Below are positions 1 through 7,917 of a stretch of DNA of 64,000 nt, in pieces. Origin of the DNA: Thauera sp. JM12B12 (lineage in GTDB: Bacteria > Pseudomonadota > Gammaproteobacteria > Burkholderiales > Rhodocyclaceae); contig NZ_CP154859.1 of assembly GCF_039614725.1 (NCBI RefSeq), positions 682,001 through 746,000 on the forward strand. Direction: 5' to 3'. Under the pieces are notes generated by a model, which was given only the letters and a program-made list of their open reading frames with translations, made no database searches and was not told where the DNA came from. The first letter of the stretch is position 1; each line of letters opens with the position of its first letter. Made by a program: the position numbers and the translations under genes.

Positions 1-755
1 TCTACCGCGAGCTCGGCTTCAAGGAAGCGCCCGCCTACTACCCGTCGCCGGTCGAGGGCACGATCTTCCTCACGCTCGATCTGGAGAACTGGTCCGAGGA
101 CGAGGTCAACAACGAGAACCTCTTCCACCTCTTCGACTACAACCTGGCGTGGTCGCGTCAGATGCAGCAGATCGACCCCGGCTTCTTCGAGAAGCTGTCG
201 CACCTGCAGAGCCCGGAATACCTGTGGATCGGCTGCTCCGACTCGCGCGTGCCGGCCAACCAGATCGTCGGCCTGCTGCCGGGCGAGGTCTTCGTGCATC
301 GCAACGTGGCCAACGTCATCGTGCATACCGATCTCAACGCGCTGGCGGTCATCCAGTACGCGGTCGATGTGCTGAAGGTCAAGCACATCATGGTGGTCGG
401 CCACTACGGCTGCGGCGGCGTCAAGGCAGCGCTCGAGCGCGCCCGCGTCGGCCTGGTCGACCTCTGGCTGCGCCACGTGCAGGACGTGCACCTGCGCCAT
501 GTGCAGTCGCTCGACAACCTGCCGTCCGAGCTGCGCCACGATCGCCTGTGCGAACTCAACGTCATCGAGCAGGTGGCCAACGTGGCGCAGACCGTGGTCG
601 TGCAGGATGCCTGGCGGCGCGGCCAGAACCTGACCGTGCATGGCTGGATCTACGGCCTCAAGGACGGTCTCATCCGCGATCTGGGCGTGAATGTCAGCCG
701 CCCGGACGATCTCATGCCGCGCTATGCCGCGGCCCTCGAAGCGCTCGGCAACTGA
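1..755 (+). CDS. Bifunctional GNAT acetyltransferase / beta-carbonic anhydrase, 3' part (5' end outside window)
   Basis: Reversible hydration of CO2 to bicarbonate in the cytoplasm is assigned from a full beta-class carbonic anhydrase domain. It has the zinc motif CSDSR near visible residue 78 and HYGC near residue 133, and it aligns closely with E. coli Can over its length. The frame stays open from this domain back to the first base of the window. About 29 residues (YRELGF...YYPSPVEGT...LDL) look like the last strand of a GNAT N-acetyltransferase, followed by a linker of about 35 residues (NWSEDEVNNENLFHLFDYNLAWS). The gene therefore seems to encode a fused protein, not a stand-alone Can starting at the internal ATG at 162, which lacks the usual Can N-terminal helix. 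The acetylation target is unknown. The carbonic anhydrase part is secure. The GNAT part rests on a short tail. Confidence 0.88.
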   Translation, partial: YRELGFKEAPAYYPSPVEGTIFLTLDLENWSEDEVNNENLFHLFDYNLAWSRQMQQIDPGFFEKLSHLQSPEYLWIGCSDSRVPANQIVGLLPGEVFVHRNVANVIVHTDLNALAVIQYAVDVLKVKHIMVVGHYGCGGVKAALERARVGLVDLWLRHVQDVHLRHVQSLDNLPSELRHDRLCELNVIEQVANVAQTVVVQDAWRRGQNLTVHGWIYGLKDGLIRDLGVNVSRPDDLMPRYAAALEALGN

Positions 756-792
756 GCGCACCGCTTAATCACGCATGCAACAGGAGAGCTTC

Positions 793-2001
793 ATGTCCGA
801 CCCCGTCGTCATCGTTTCCGTCGCCCGTACGCCGCTCGGCGGCTTTCAGGGTGACCTGTCCAGCCTGACCACGCCGCAGCTCGGTGCAGTCGCCATCAAG
901 GCGGCGGTCGAGCGCGCCCGTCTCTCGCCCGAACAGGTGCAGGAAGTGATCATGGGTTGCGTCTTGCCCGCCGGCCTCGGCCAGGCGCCCGCCCGCCAGG
1001 CCGCCCTCGGCGCCGGCCTGCCGCTGTCGGCCGGCTGCACGACCATCAACAAGGTGTGCGGCTCGGGCATGAAGGCCACCATGCTGGCGCACGACCTCAT
1101 CCTCGCCGGCAGCAACGAGGTCATGGTCGCCGGCGGCATGGAGTCGATGTCCAACGCGCCCTACCTGCTGCCCAAGGCGCGCGCCGGCTATCGCCTCGGC
1201 CACGGCCAGATGTTCGACCACATGTTCCTCGACGGCCTCGAGGACAGCTACTCCAGGGAGAACAAGGGCCGCCTGATGGGCACCTTCGCCGAGGACTGCG
1301 CCAGCCACTTCGATTTCACCCGCGAGGCCCAGGATGCGTTCGCGATCGCGTCGACGACGCGCGCGCAGGCCGCGATCAACAACGGCGACTTCACCTGGGA
1401 GGTGGTCCCGGTCACCGTGTCGGGCCGCAAGGGCGATGTCGTGGTTGACAAGGACGAGCAGCCGCTGAAGGCGCAGATCGACAAGATCCCCGGCCTCAAG
1501 CCGGCGTTCAAGAAGGACGGCACCGTCACCCCGGCCAACTCGAGTTCCATCTCCGATGGCGCCGCCGCGCTCGTGCTGATGCGCAAGTCCACCGCCGACA
1601 AGCTCGGCCTGAAGCCGGTCGCGACCATCGTCGGCCACGCCACCCACGCCCAGGAGCCGCAATGGTTCACCACCGCTCCGGTGGGCGCGATGCAGAAGGT
1701 GCTGGCCAAGGCCGGCTGGCACGCCGACGACGTCGATCTGTGGGAGATCAACGAAGCCTTCGCGGTCGTCACCATGGCGGCGATGCACGAGATGAAGCTG
1801 CCGCATGACAAGGTCAACGTAAACGGCGGCGCCTGCTCGCTCGGCCACCCGATCGGTGCATCGGGCGCGCGCATCCTGATCACCCTGATCGGCGCGCTGC
1901 GCAAGCGCGGCCTCAAGCGCGGCGTCGCCAGCCTGTGCATCGGCGGCGGCGAAGCCACGGCGATGGCGATCGAGGTCGATTCGTCGGTGGCCTGCGGCTA
2001 A
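793..2001 (+). CDS. Acetyl-CoA C-acyltransferase (thiolase)
   Basis: A 402-residue thiolase of the biosynthetic/degradative acetoacetyl-CoA type, the usual length for AtoB/PhaA. The nucleophile is Cys89 in NKVCGSG. The second active-site block is NGGACSLGHPIGASGAR, and the C-terminal Cys lies in SLCIGGGEA. It would cleave or form acetoacetyl-CoA or a related 3-ketoacyl-CoA, which fits the isovalerate/leucine cluster downstream. The start at 793 is preferred over an in-frame ATG at 775 because AGGAGA lies 6-11 bases upstream and the family begins with this VVIVSVARTP segment. The gene is followed after 12 bp by an acyl-CoA dehydrogenase, so the two are probably co-transcribed. Confidence 0.95.
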   Translation: MSDPVVIVSVARTPLGGFQGDLSSLTTPQLGAVAIKAAVERARLSPEQVQEVIMGCVLPAGLGQAPARQAALGAGLPLSAGCTTINKVCGSGMKATMLAHDLILAGSNEVMVAGGMESMSNAPYLLPKARAGYRLGHGQMFDHMFLDGLEDSYSRENKGRLMGTFAEDCASHFDFTREAQDAFAIASTTRAQAAINNGDFTWEVVPVTVSGRKGDVVVDKDEQPLKAQIDKIPGLKPAFKKDGTVTPANSSSISDGAAALVLMRKSTADKLGLKPVATIVGHATHAQEPQWFTTAPVGAMQKVLAKAGWHADDVDLWEINEAFAVVTMAAMHEMKLPHDKVNVNGGACSLGHPIGASGARILITLIGALRKRGLKRGVASLCIGGGEATAMAIEVDSSVACG

Positions 2002-2013
2002 GGAGCGATACAC

Positions 2014-3147
2014 ATGATTCTGACCCAGGAACAGGAACTCATCCGCGACTCGATGCGCGCCTTCGCGCAGGAGCGCCTGGCCCCCTTCGCCGCCGAATGG
2101 GACCGCAACCACACCTTCCCGCGCGAAGCGTTGAACGAACTCGCCGAACTCGGCGCGCTCGGCATGGTGGTGCCCGAGGAGTGGGGCGGCGCCGGCATGG
2201 ACTACATGAGCCTGGTGCTGACGTTGGAAGAGATCGCCGCCGGTGACGGCGCCACCTCGACCATCGTCAGCGTGCAGAACTCGCTGCCCTGCGGCATCAT
2301 CAATCGCTTCGGCACCGACGCGCAGAAGGAAGCCTGGCTCAAGCCGCTCGCCCGCGGCGAGAAGCTCGGCTGCTTCTGCCTCACCGAGCCGCACGTGGGT
2401 TCGGACGCCTCCGCCATCCGCACGAGCGCCGTGCGCGACGGCAACGAGTGGGTGTTGAACGGCGTGAAGCAGTTCATCACCACCGGCAAGCACGCCGACG
2501 TCGCCATCGTGTTCGCGGTCACCGACAAGGCCGCCGGCAAGAAGGGCATCACCTGCTTCCTGGTGCCCGCGAGCGCGCCCGGCTACCAGGTCGGCCACAT
2601 CGAGGAGAAGATGGGCCAGAAGGCCTCCGACACCACGCAGATTCTGTTCGAGAACTGCCGCATCCCGGCCGACTCGGTGATCGGTGCCGAAGGCGAGGGC
2701 TACAAGATCGCGCTGTCCAACCTCGAGGCCGGACGCATCGGCATCGCCGCGCAGTGCCTGGGCATGGCGCGCGCCGCGCTGGAGGCGGCGGTCAAGTACG
2801 CGCAGGAGCGCGAGAGCTTCGGCAAGCCGATCTTCGAGCACCAGGCGGTGAACTTCCGCCTCGCCGACATGGCGACTCAGCTTGAAGCCGCGCGCCAGCT
2901 GGTGTGGCACGCCGCCAGCCTCAAGGATGCCGGCCGCCCCTGCCTCAAGGAAGCCTCGATGGCCAAGCTCTTCGCCTCCGAGATGGCCGAGCGCGTGTGC
3001 TCGGACGCCATCCAGGTGCACGGCGGCTACGGCTACGTCACCGACTTCCCGGTCGAGCGCATCTACCGCGATGTGCGCGTGTGCCAGATCTACGAAGGCG
3101 CGAGTGACATCCAGAAGCTGGTGATCGGGCGCGCGCTGGCGGCCTGA
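2014..3147 (+). CDS. Acyl-CoA dehydrogenase (short/branched-chain type)
   Basis: A 377-residue flavoprotein of the acyl-CoA dehydrogenase family, which oxidises an acyl-CoA to the trans-2-enoyl-CoA and passes electrons to ETF. FAD and substrate motifs are present ([25 protein letters not shown], the [20 protein letters not shown] block). The catalytic base is the Glu of [11 protein letters not shown], the position used by short-chain and short/branched-chain enzymes and different from isovaleryl-CoA dehydrogenase. A strong ribosome site, AAGGAG, precedes the ATG. It sits 12 bp behind the thiolase and 4.8 kb before a true isovaleryl-CoA dehydrogenase, so the two probably handle different acyl chains. 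The exact substrate cannot be read from sequence. Confidence 0.93.
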   Translation: MILTQEQELIRDSMRAFAQERLAPFAAEWDRNHTFPREALNELAELGALGMVVPEEWGGAGMDYMSLVLTLEEIAAGDGATSTIVSVQNSLPCGIINRFGTDAQKEAWLKPLARGEKLGCFCLTEPHVGSDASAIRTSAVRDGNEWVLNGVKQFITTGKHADVAIVFAVTDKAAGKKGITCFLVPASAPGYQVGHIEEKMGQKASDTTQILFENCRIPADSVIGAEGEGYKIALSNLEAGRIGIAAQCLGMARAALEAAVKYAQERESFGKPIFEHQAVNFRLADMATQLEAARQLVWHAASLKDAGRPCLKEASMAKLFASEMAERVCSDAIQVHGGYGYVTDFPVERIYRDVRVCQIYEGASDIQKLVIGRALAA

Positions 3148-3169
3148 TCGACCCCGCCGGGTGACGCAC

Positions 3170-3204
3170 GAGGCCGGCTCTCCCGGGCAGGGGGCGCCGG
3201 CCTC
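3170..3204 (+). terminator. Possible terminator after the acyl-CoA dehydrogenase
   Basis: A 9-bp perfect GC-rich stem (3170-3178 with 3196-3204) with a 17-nt loop lies 22 bases after the stop codon. Only three T residues follow, so termination is plausible but not strong. Confidence 0.4.
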
Positions 3205-3381
3205 GCCGTTTCGGGGGCGCGTGCGCGGTCACCGTGACATCTTTCGCGGATCGTCCGGGCGGGTTCGTGAGAACATCGGGTCCAGGAGTCTCGAGGAAGT
3301 CCGCGTGCCGGGGAGACCCGGACGGCAGTCGAACGGCAAGGTCCTCGAGCAGCTGCCGCAACGCTCAACGAGGCAAGCACC

Positions 3382-3807
3382 ATGGATGCCATTTCTTCCG
3401 GGATGAACCCCGTTTCCCGCGACCTGATGCGGTCGGCGGACGTGCGCCAGACGCAGGCCGCCCAGCAGCAGGAGGAGGCGGCGCGCGCCAACGAGACCGC
3501 CGCGCGCGACGCGACCTCCGAGGCCGCGCAGCCCAGCGCCGTGGTCACCCTGAGCGCCGCCGCGCGTGGCGAAGCTGCGGCGCAGGCCGCTCCCAGCCCG
3601 GACAACGGCACGGTCGAGGCGCGCGCGGTCGAACAGGCCCGCGCCGCTGCAGCCAACGGCGACGTGCGCAACAACTACTCGGCTCAGCGCGCGCTGGCTT
3701 CTTACGAGGCCATGTCGCAGGTCGGCGCCAACGCTGCCGCCCGCCCGAGCCAGCCCGAGCAGCCCACGGCGCCGGGCCAGCGCGAGCCGGGCGTGCTGCG
3801 CACCTGA
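3382..3807 (+). CDS. Hypothetical small Ala/Gln-rich protein
   Basis: 141 residues, not recognised. It has no signal peptide or membrane segment. Composition is dominated by Ala, Gln, Glu, Arg and Ser. An N-terminal part (residues 1-50, including the helix-forming RQTQAAQQQEEAARANETAAR) and a short VVTLSAAARGEA segment reminiscent of LS motifs in flagellar regulatory and hook proteins precede a disordered Pro/Gln-rich tail. The next gene in the same direction, 41 bp on, is also a small Ala/Gln-rich protein, so they may form a pair. Coding is supported by codon bias typical of the neighbours and by an AACGAGG-like site upstream. No function is proposed. Confidence 0.6.
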   Translation: MDAISSGMNPVSRDLMRSADVRQTQAAQQQEEAARANETAARDATSEAAQPSAVVTLSAAARGEAAAQAAPSPDNGTVEARAVEQARAAAANGDVRNNYSAQRALASYEAMSQVGANAAARPSQPEQPTAPGQREPGVLRT

Positions 3808-3848
3808 GTCGCATCGAGGATGTTCCGGCCACCTGAGGGCTGATCGTC

Positions 3849-4271
3849 ATGGCGATCCAGGGTATCGGTTCCACCAGTGCAGCCGCCGCCTACATCGGCG
3901 GACAGCTCGCGCGCCAGCAGGCCGAACGCAGCGCCCAGCAGCTTGAGGCCAAGGCTGCCGCGCTCGCCGCCGAGGCAACGAGCGCGCGCAAGGAAGCGGA
4001 TTCCGCCCAGCGCCGCGCCGAAGACCTGCAGGGCCAGGCCGGCCAGGCGCGCACGCGCGCCGAAATGGGCAAGCAGGCGGTGGAGTCGGTCAAGGGCATG
4101 GACCGGACAGCCGGCACCGTCTCGGCCACGGTCGATCGCGCGGCAAGGGTGGCTGCGCCCCAGCCGCCCGCGCAGCCGGTCGTCGAGACGGTCGAAACCT
4201 ACACCCCCGCGGCCGCTACCCAGACCGCGCCTGCCAATCCGCCGGGTCAGATCGTCGACGTCACGGTGTGA
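3849..4271 (+). CDS. Hypothetical coiled-coil protein
   Basis: 140 residues. After a Gly/Ser/Ala-rich start (MAIQGIGSTSAAAAYIGG), residues 18-80 are a continuous run of Ala, Gln, Glu, Lys and Arg with heptad character, predicted here as one long coiled coil. The last 45 residues are Pro/Val/Thr-rich and probably disordered. There is no signal peptide. It follows the previous small gene by 41 bp in the same direction and ends before a convergent thioesterase gene. The family is not recognised. A role as a small helical partner or scaffold is only a guess. Confidence 0.6.
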   Translation: MAIQGIGSTSAAAAYIGGQLARQQAERSAQQLEAKAAALAAEATSARKEADSAQRRAEDLQGQAGQARTRAEMGKQAVESVKGMDRTAGTVSATVDRAARVAAPQPPAQPVVETVETYTPAAATQTAPANPPGQIVDVTV

Positions 4272-4421
4272 GCTTGCGCCCACGTCCGGGGCGCATGGTG
4301 CATCGGTTTTCGGTACCTTTCTCGGCACATGCTGTGTGCAAGTGCATGTGGCGCTGCTGGCAGTTCCCGGGCATGGCCTCGGGGCTGCGCAATACCAGGC
4401 GGTCGCCAAGACCGCCGCCCC

Positions 4422-4904
4422 TCATTCCCCGCCGCCCACCTCGGCGAACTTGCGCTCCATCTCGCGCCGCATCGCGCGGCGCAGTTCGGCTTCGGCGAAG
4501 CGGCGGCGTTCGTCCGGGGTCTGCGGTGTCAGCGCCGGTACCTTGGTCGGTCGGCCTTCGTCGTCGACCGCGATCATGGTGAAGAAGCAGCTATTGACGT
4601 GGCGCACGACCTTGCCGCGGATGTCCTCGGCGATGACCTTGATGCCGACCTCCATCGACGAGTTGCCGGTGTGGTTCACCGAGGCGAGGAAGGTGACCAG
4701 CTCGCCGACCTGGATCGGCTGACGGAACATCACCTGGTCGACGCTCAGCGTGACGACGTAGTGGCCGGCGTAGCGCGCGGCGCAGGCGTAGGCCACCTGG
4801 TCGAGCAGCTTGAGGATGGCGCCGCCATGCACCTTGCCCGAGAAGTTCGCGGTGTCGGGCGTCATCAGGACGGTCATCGTGAGCTGGTGGGCGGGCAGGT
4901 CCAT
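4422..4904 (-). CDS. Acyl-CoA thioesterase, YciA family
   Basis: A 160-residue single hotdog-fold thioesterase that hydrolyses acyl-CoA to the free acid and CoA. The N-terminal block MTVLMTPDTANFSGKVHGGAILKLLDQVAY is the YciA/Acot hotdog signature, and the catalytic Asp/Asn region lies in it. SVDQVMFRQPIQVGE and NSSMEVGIKV follow in the usual order. The start was placed at MDLPAHQL because the longer frame adds 34 residues without family resemblance. It is transcribed divergently from the cupin gene with a 104-bp spacer. It probably adjusts CoA pools in this acyl-CoA-rich neighbourhood, which is inference. Confidence 0.9.
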   Translation of the reverse strand: MDLPAHQLTMTVLMTPDTANFSGKVHGGAILKLLDQVAYACAARYAGHYVVTLSVDQVMFRQPIQVGELVTFLASVNHTGNSSMEVGIKVIAEDIRGKVVRHVNSCFFTMIAVDDEGRPTKVPALTPQTPDERRRFAEAELRRAMRREMERKFAEVGGGE

Positions 4905-4973
4905 TGCGGGGTCTCGCGTTCTGTTGGCAAAGGGTCGGTGCAGTGTCGCCCGTGGCGAAGCCCGCCGCAAGGC

Positions 4974-4986
4974 TAGAATCCAGGCC
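4974..4986 (+). promoter_or_regulatory. Putative promoter for the cupin gene
   Basis: A TAGAAT hexamer at 4974-4979 in the 104-bp divergent spacer would start a transcript near 4986, giving a leader of about 23 nt before the ATG at 5009. No good -35 hexamer is visible. Confidence 0.35.
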
Positions 4987-5008
4987 TCGACCCAGCCCGT
5001 ACGCACCG

Positions 5009-5374
5009 ATGCACAAGACCCTCACCGCCTTCGCCCACGCCGACACGCCCGCCAGCCTCGACCATCCGCGCCCCGAGCGTCTCGTCCAGGGCAATCCGCT
5101 GCGCACCACCTGGAACCACTTCGCGCGCGACGGCATGTCCGCCGGGCTGTGGTCCTGCGAGCAAGGGGCGTGGCGGATCGCCTTCGCCGACGACACCGAC
5201 GAGTTCTTCCACGTGCTCTCCGGCCGCGTCCGCATCACCGATGAAGGCGGGCTGGCGCGCGAGTTCGGGCCCGGCGAGGCGTGCGTGATCCCGGCGGGTT
5301 TCAAGGGCGTGTTCGAGGTGCTGGAGGCGGTGACCAAGCACTACGTCTTCGTGCAGCGCGGCGAGATGGCTTGA
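5009..5374 (+). CDS. Cupin domain-containing protein
   Basis: 121 residues forming one small beta-barrel of the Cupin_3 (DUF861) type, with the pattern W-x-I-AFADDTDEFFHVLSGRVRITDEGG and GPGEACVIPAGFKGVFEV. This family includes EutQ-like and ureidoglycine-related proteins but mostly uncharacterised members. The expected metal ligands are reduced, with one His in FFHVLSG, so the protein may be a binding protein and not an enzyme. The start at 5009 gives the family length. A longer frame begins inside the divergent thioesterase. The specific role is unknown. Confidence 0.82.
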   Translation: MHKTLTAFAHADTPASLDHPRPERLVQGNPLRTTWNHFARDGMSAGLWSCEQGAWRIAFADDTDEFFHVLSGRVRITDEGGLAREFGPGEACVIPAGFKGVFEVLEAVTKHYVFVQRGEMA

Positions 5375-5451
5375 GGCTGCGCCCGGGCCGCCGCCTTGCC
5401 CGGGGGCGGCGCGGCGTCTAGGCTGCAAAAAGCAGCCGGGAGATCGCCGCC

Positions 5452-6660
5452 ATGCCCAGAAGACCGTTGTCGTTCGTCCTTGGCGTATGCGTGTGTTCGC
5501 TCGCACTCGCGCAGGCACGTCCGCCCATTCCGAGCGTGGTGCTCGATCACATGAACGCGCTCGATCGCCGCTGCGCCGCCGCCGGCGGGCGCGCGGGCGC
5601 GGGGCGCTACGTCGTCGCGCAGGATTTCACCGGCGATGGCCGGCTCGACTACCTGCTGTCGGAGGGCGATTACGACTGTGTCGGCCGGCCTGGGCTGTTC
5701 CGCAAGGGCGGCGCGGCGCGGGTGGATCTGTTCGTGGTCGACGCGCGCAACGCTGCGCGCCGGGTCTATTCCGACCAGCTAATCGGCTACCGGGTGCTCG
5801 CGGGCAAGCCGGCCAAGGTGCAGATCGCCCGTCAGGGCACGGCCTGCGGCGCCGGCAGTAATGCCCGCACCCAGTGTGCGGCGCAACTGGCGTGGAACGG
5901 GCATGGTTTCGGGGAGGCGGTCGCGGTGAGCGATGCGAGGACGCAGCCGGATCCGACGCCTGCGACGAAGCCCGCAACGCCGGCCGCGCCAGCCGCCGCG
6001 GCTGCCGCCGCTGCAGCGGCGGGGCCGATCCCTGCGCCTCTGGCGGTGCCTCCCGAGGCGCGCCCGCGTTTCCTCGCCGAATGCCGGCAGACCTACGTGT
6101 CGCGCAGCGCCGATGCTGCGCGCTGGGCCGACGAGCAATGTGTTGCGGACTGGGGCAAGCTCACTGCGAGCGCTGCGGCCACCGACGCCTTGCTGGCAGC
6201 CCTGCCGGTGGCCGCGGGCGAGGCGGTGCCGCTGGCGAGTCTGCGCCAGCGCCTGGCCGGTGTGCGCTGGGCGGCCAAGCCCCGCTCGCGCGAGCTTTCG
6301 GCGAGCGGTCGCCTGGGTAACCTCGATGTCTCGGTGACCGGCGCGCCCGCGGCGAAGACGCTGGGCATGAACTGGATGGAGGTCGGCGCCGAGCCGCCCT
6401 ACGACATCGTCGGCGCGATGCGGGTGCGTGGCGTCACGCTGACCGAGACCGCCTGCGAGGAGTTCGGCGCCGGCGAATGGCAGCGCGTGTTTGCGGGCAG
6501 TGCACCGGGACGGGCGCCCTTCAGGCTGGAGATTGCCCAGCGCATCGCGCCGTTTGCGAACGCCAACGCCTACTACGGGGTGACGATCGACCTTTCCGGC
6601 CGGGCGCCTGCGACGTCGGCGTCGCGGTCGGTGTGCAGCAATCCGAGCAATCTGATCTAG
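5452..6660 (+). CDS. Hypothetical secreted two-domain protein
   Basis: 402 residues. A Sec signal peptide (MPRRPLSFVLGVCVCSLALAQA) is followed by an N-terminal domain of about 140 residues. It has a D-rich loop (DFTGDGRLDYLLSEGDYDC) resembling FG-GAP/dockerin-like calcium loops. A Pro/Ala linker (about residues 165-200, including a ten-alanine stretch) and a C-terminal domain of about 200 residues with four Cys follow. The protein is probably periplasmic. Its stop overlaps the stop of the convergent AraC-type gene in the shared palindrome CTAG at 6657-6660. The family is not recognised. Confidence 0.72.
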   Translation: MPRRPLSFVLGVCVCSLALAQARPPIPSVVLDHMNALDRRCAAAGGRAGAGRYVVAQDFTGDGRLDYLLSEGDYDCVGRPGLFRKGGAARVDLFVVDARNAARRVYSDQLIGYRVLAGKPAKVQIARQGTACGAGSNARTQCAAQLAWNGHGFGEAVAVSDARTQPDPTPATKPATPAAPAAAAAAAAAAGPIPAPLAVPPEARPRFLAECRQTYVSRSADAARWADEQCVADWGKLTASAAATDALLAALPVAAGEAVPLASLRQRLAGVRWAAKPRSRELSASGRLGNLDVSVTGAPAAKTLGMNWMEVGAEPPYDIVGAMRVRGVTLTETACEEFGAGEWQRVFAGSAPGRAPFRLEIAQRIAPFANANAYYGVTIDLSGRAPATSASRSVCSNPSNLI

Positions 6661-7742
6661 GCCTCGGGCGAACCATGCGGCGGTCCGGGGGGCTGCTCGG
6701 CGCGCGTCCGGTAGGCGCTCGGCGCCACCCCCGTCCACTCCCGGAACGCGCGCGCGAAGCTCTTCTCGCTGTCGAAGCCGACGGCGGCCGCGACCTGTTT
6801 CACCGGCTTGCGGGTCTGCAGCAGCAGCCTGATCGCGTGCTCGCGGCGAGCGTCGTTCTTGAGCCGCTGCAGCGACACCCCCTCTTCCTTCAGCTGCCGG
6901 TGCAGGGTGCGAACCGAGGTGTTGAGCTGTGCCGCGACGTCCTCGGCGGTGTGGATTGCCGCGGGGTCGGCGGCCAGGATCTGGCCGACGCTGTGCACCA
7001 GCAGGCGGTCGCGGCGGTACTGCAGCACGGTGAGCGGCAGCGCCCGTTGCAGCATCGCCTGCAGCGCCCTCTCGTCGCGGCGCACCGGCAGGGCGAGGTA
7101 GCGTGCGTCGAAGCTGATGCTCGCCGCCTGCGCCGCGAAGCGCGCCGGGCCGGCGAAGAGGTAGGCGTAGGCGTCGGCGTGGGCCGGGGCGGGGAAGGGG
7201 AAGGCGGCCTCGCTGAGCGCAATGCGCGAATCCACCAGCCAGCAGGCGTAGCCGAGCAGATAGCGCAGCGTGCTCACCAGGCAGAACTCGCGCAGCTCGC
7301 CAAGGTCGGCGTGCTCGATGACATGGATCGTCGCCACGCCGCGCTGGCCGGCGCGTGCCGGGATGAGTTCGAACACGATGTCCTCGGTGAGCAGGCGGTG
7401 GTGGCGGCACCAGCGCTTGAGGGCCACCTCCAGCGTCGGCGAGGTGAGCGAGGCGCGGCACAGCATGCCGTAGCTGCCCCATGGCAGCCGGCGCGAGAAC
7501 CAGCCCAGGGTCTCGTCGTCGAGCTCCTGCATGGCCGCGCCCGACATCACCTCCATCTGCGCGGCGGTGACGCGCGCGTCGGGGTCGTCCAGCAGCGCCG
7601 GCGGGATCTGCGCCTGGGCGAGCGCGCTGGCCGGATCCATGCCCCGGCGGCGATACCCGGTGACGATCGCGCGGATGAAGGCGATCGGCGTGGCGGCGCG
7701 GCCGCGGGTGAGTTCGGCGGGCGAGGGGGCGAGGATCTTCAT
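6657..7742 (-). CDS. AraC-family transcriptional regulator (likely regulator of the liu cluster)
   Basis: 361 residues. The N-terminal part, about 200 residues, matches the Arabinose_bd-type ligand domain found in OruR/ArgR-like regulators. The C-terminal 100 residues form the double helix-turn-helix AraC DNA-binding unit (AEDVAAQLNTSVRTLHRQL, then VKQVAAAVGFDSEKSFARAFREWTG). It is read divergently from the isovaleryl-CoA dehydrogenase gene with a 175-bp spacer that contains a 21-bp-spaced direct repeat. This arrangement suggests it controls the downstream leucine/isovalerate genes and itself. In pseudomonads the liu regulator is usually a MerR-type protein, so an AraC-type regulator would be a replacement. 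The effector is unknown. The start ATG at 7742 gives the usual family length. Confidence 0.9.
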   Translation of the reverse strand: MKILAPSPAELTRGRAATPIAFIRAIVTGYRRRGMDPASALAQAQIPPALLDDPDARVTAAQMEVMSGAAMQELDDETLGWFSRRLPWGSYGMLCRASLTSPTLEVALKRWCRHHRLLTEDIVFELIPARAGQRGVATIHVIEHADLGELREFCLVSTLRYLLGYACWLVDSRIALSEAAFPFPAPAHADAYAYLFAGPARFAAQAASISFDARYLALPVRRDERALQAMLQRALPLTVLQYRRDRLLVHSVGQILAADPAAIHTAEDVAAQLNTSVRTLHRQLKEEGVSLQRLKNDARREHAIRLLLQTRKPVKQVAAAVGFDSEKSFARAFREWTGVAPSAYRTRAEQPPGPPHGSPEA

Positions 7743-7763
7743 GTGCCGGAATGCTAGACGCCG

Positions 7764-7790
7764 TGGCACGAATTGCAACCTCGATGGCAC
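7764..7790. promoter_or_regulatory. Direct repeat, candidate AraC-type operator
   Basis: TGGCAC occurs at 7764-7769 and again at 7785-7790, exactly 21 bp apart in the same orientation. This is two helical turns, as in classical AraC half-sites. It lies 22 bp upstream of the regulator start and upstream of a weak -10-like CATAAT at 7844-7849 for the dehydrogenase gene. That -10 has no recognisable -35, as expected for an activator-dependent promoter. Binding by the adjacent regulator is inference. Confidence 0.45.
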
Positions 7791-7917
7791 TCGTCGTGCG
7801 CTGTGCGCCGCTAATCTCGACCCATCCCCGGGCAGGCGCCGTCCATAATGGATTTTCCGCGTGGGTCCGCCACGCTCTGCCCGCTGCGCCAGGACAACCT
7901 CGAGAAGGAGACACCCC

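Noticed and set aside
162-755. Stand-alone carbonic anhydrase starting at the internal ATG
   Set aside because: The start lacks the conserved N-terminal helix of the family and the frame is open and domain-like upstream.
769-3021. 750-residue open frame on the minus strand
   Set aside because: Antisense shadow of the thiolase and acyl-CoA dehydrogenase genes; composition is His/Arg/Gly-rich with no domain and results from third-position GC bias.
7764-7777. TGGCACG-AA-TTGCA as a sigma-54 promoter for liuA
   Set aside because: The GG and GC are only 8 bp apart where 10 are required; better explained as half of an AraC-type direct repeat.
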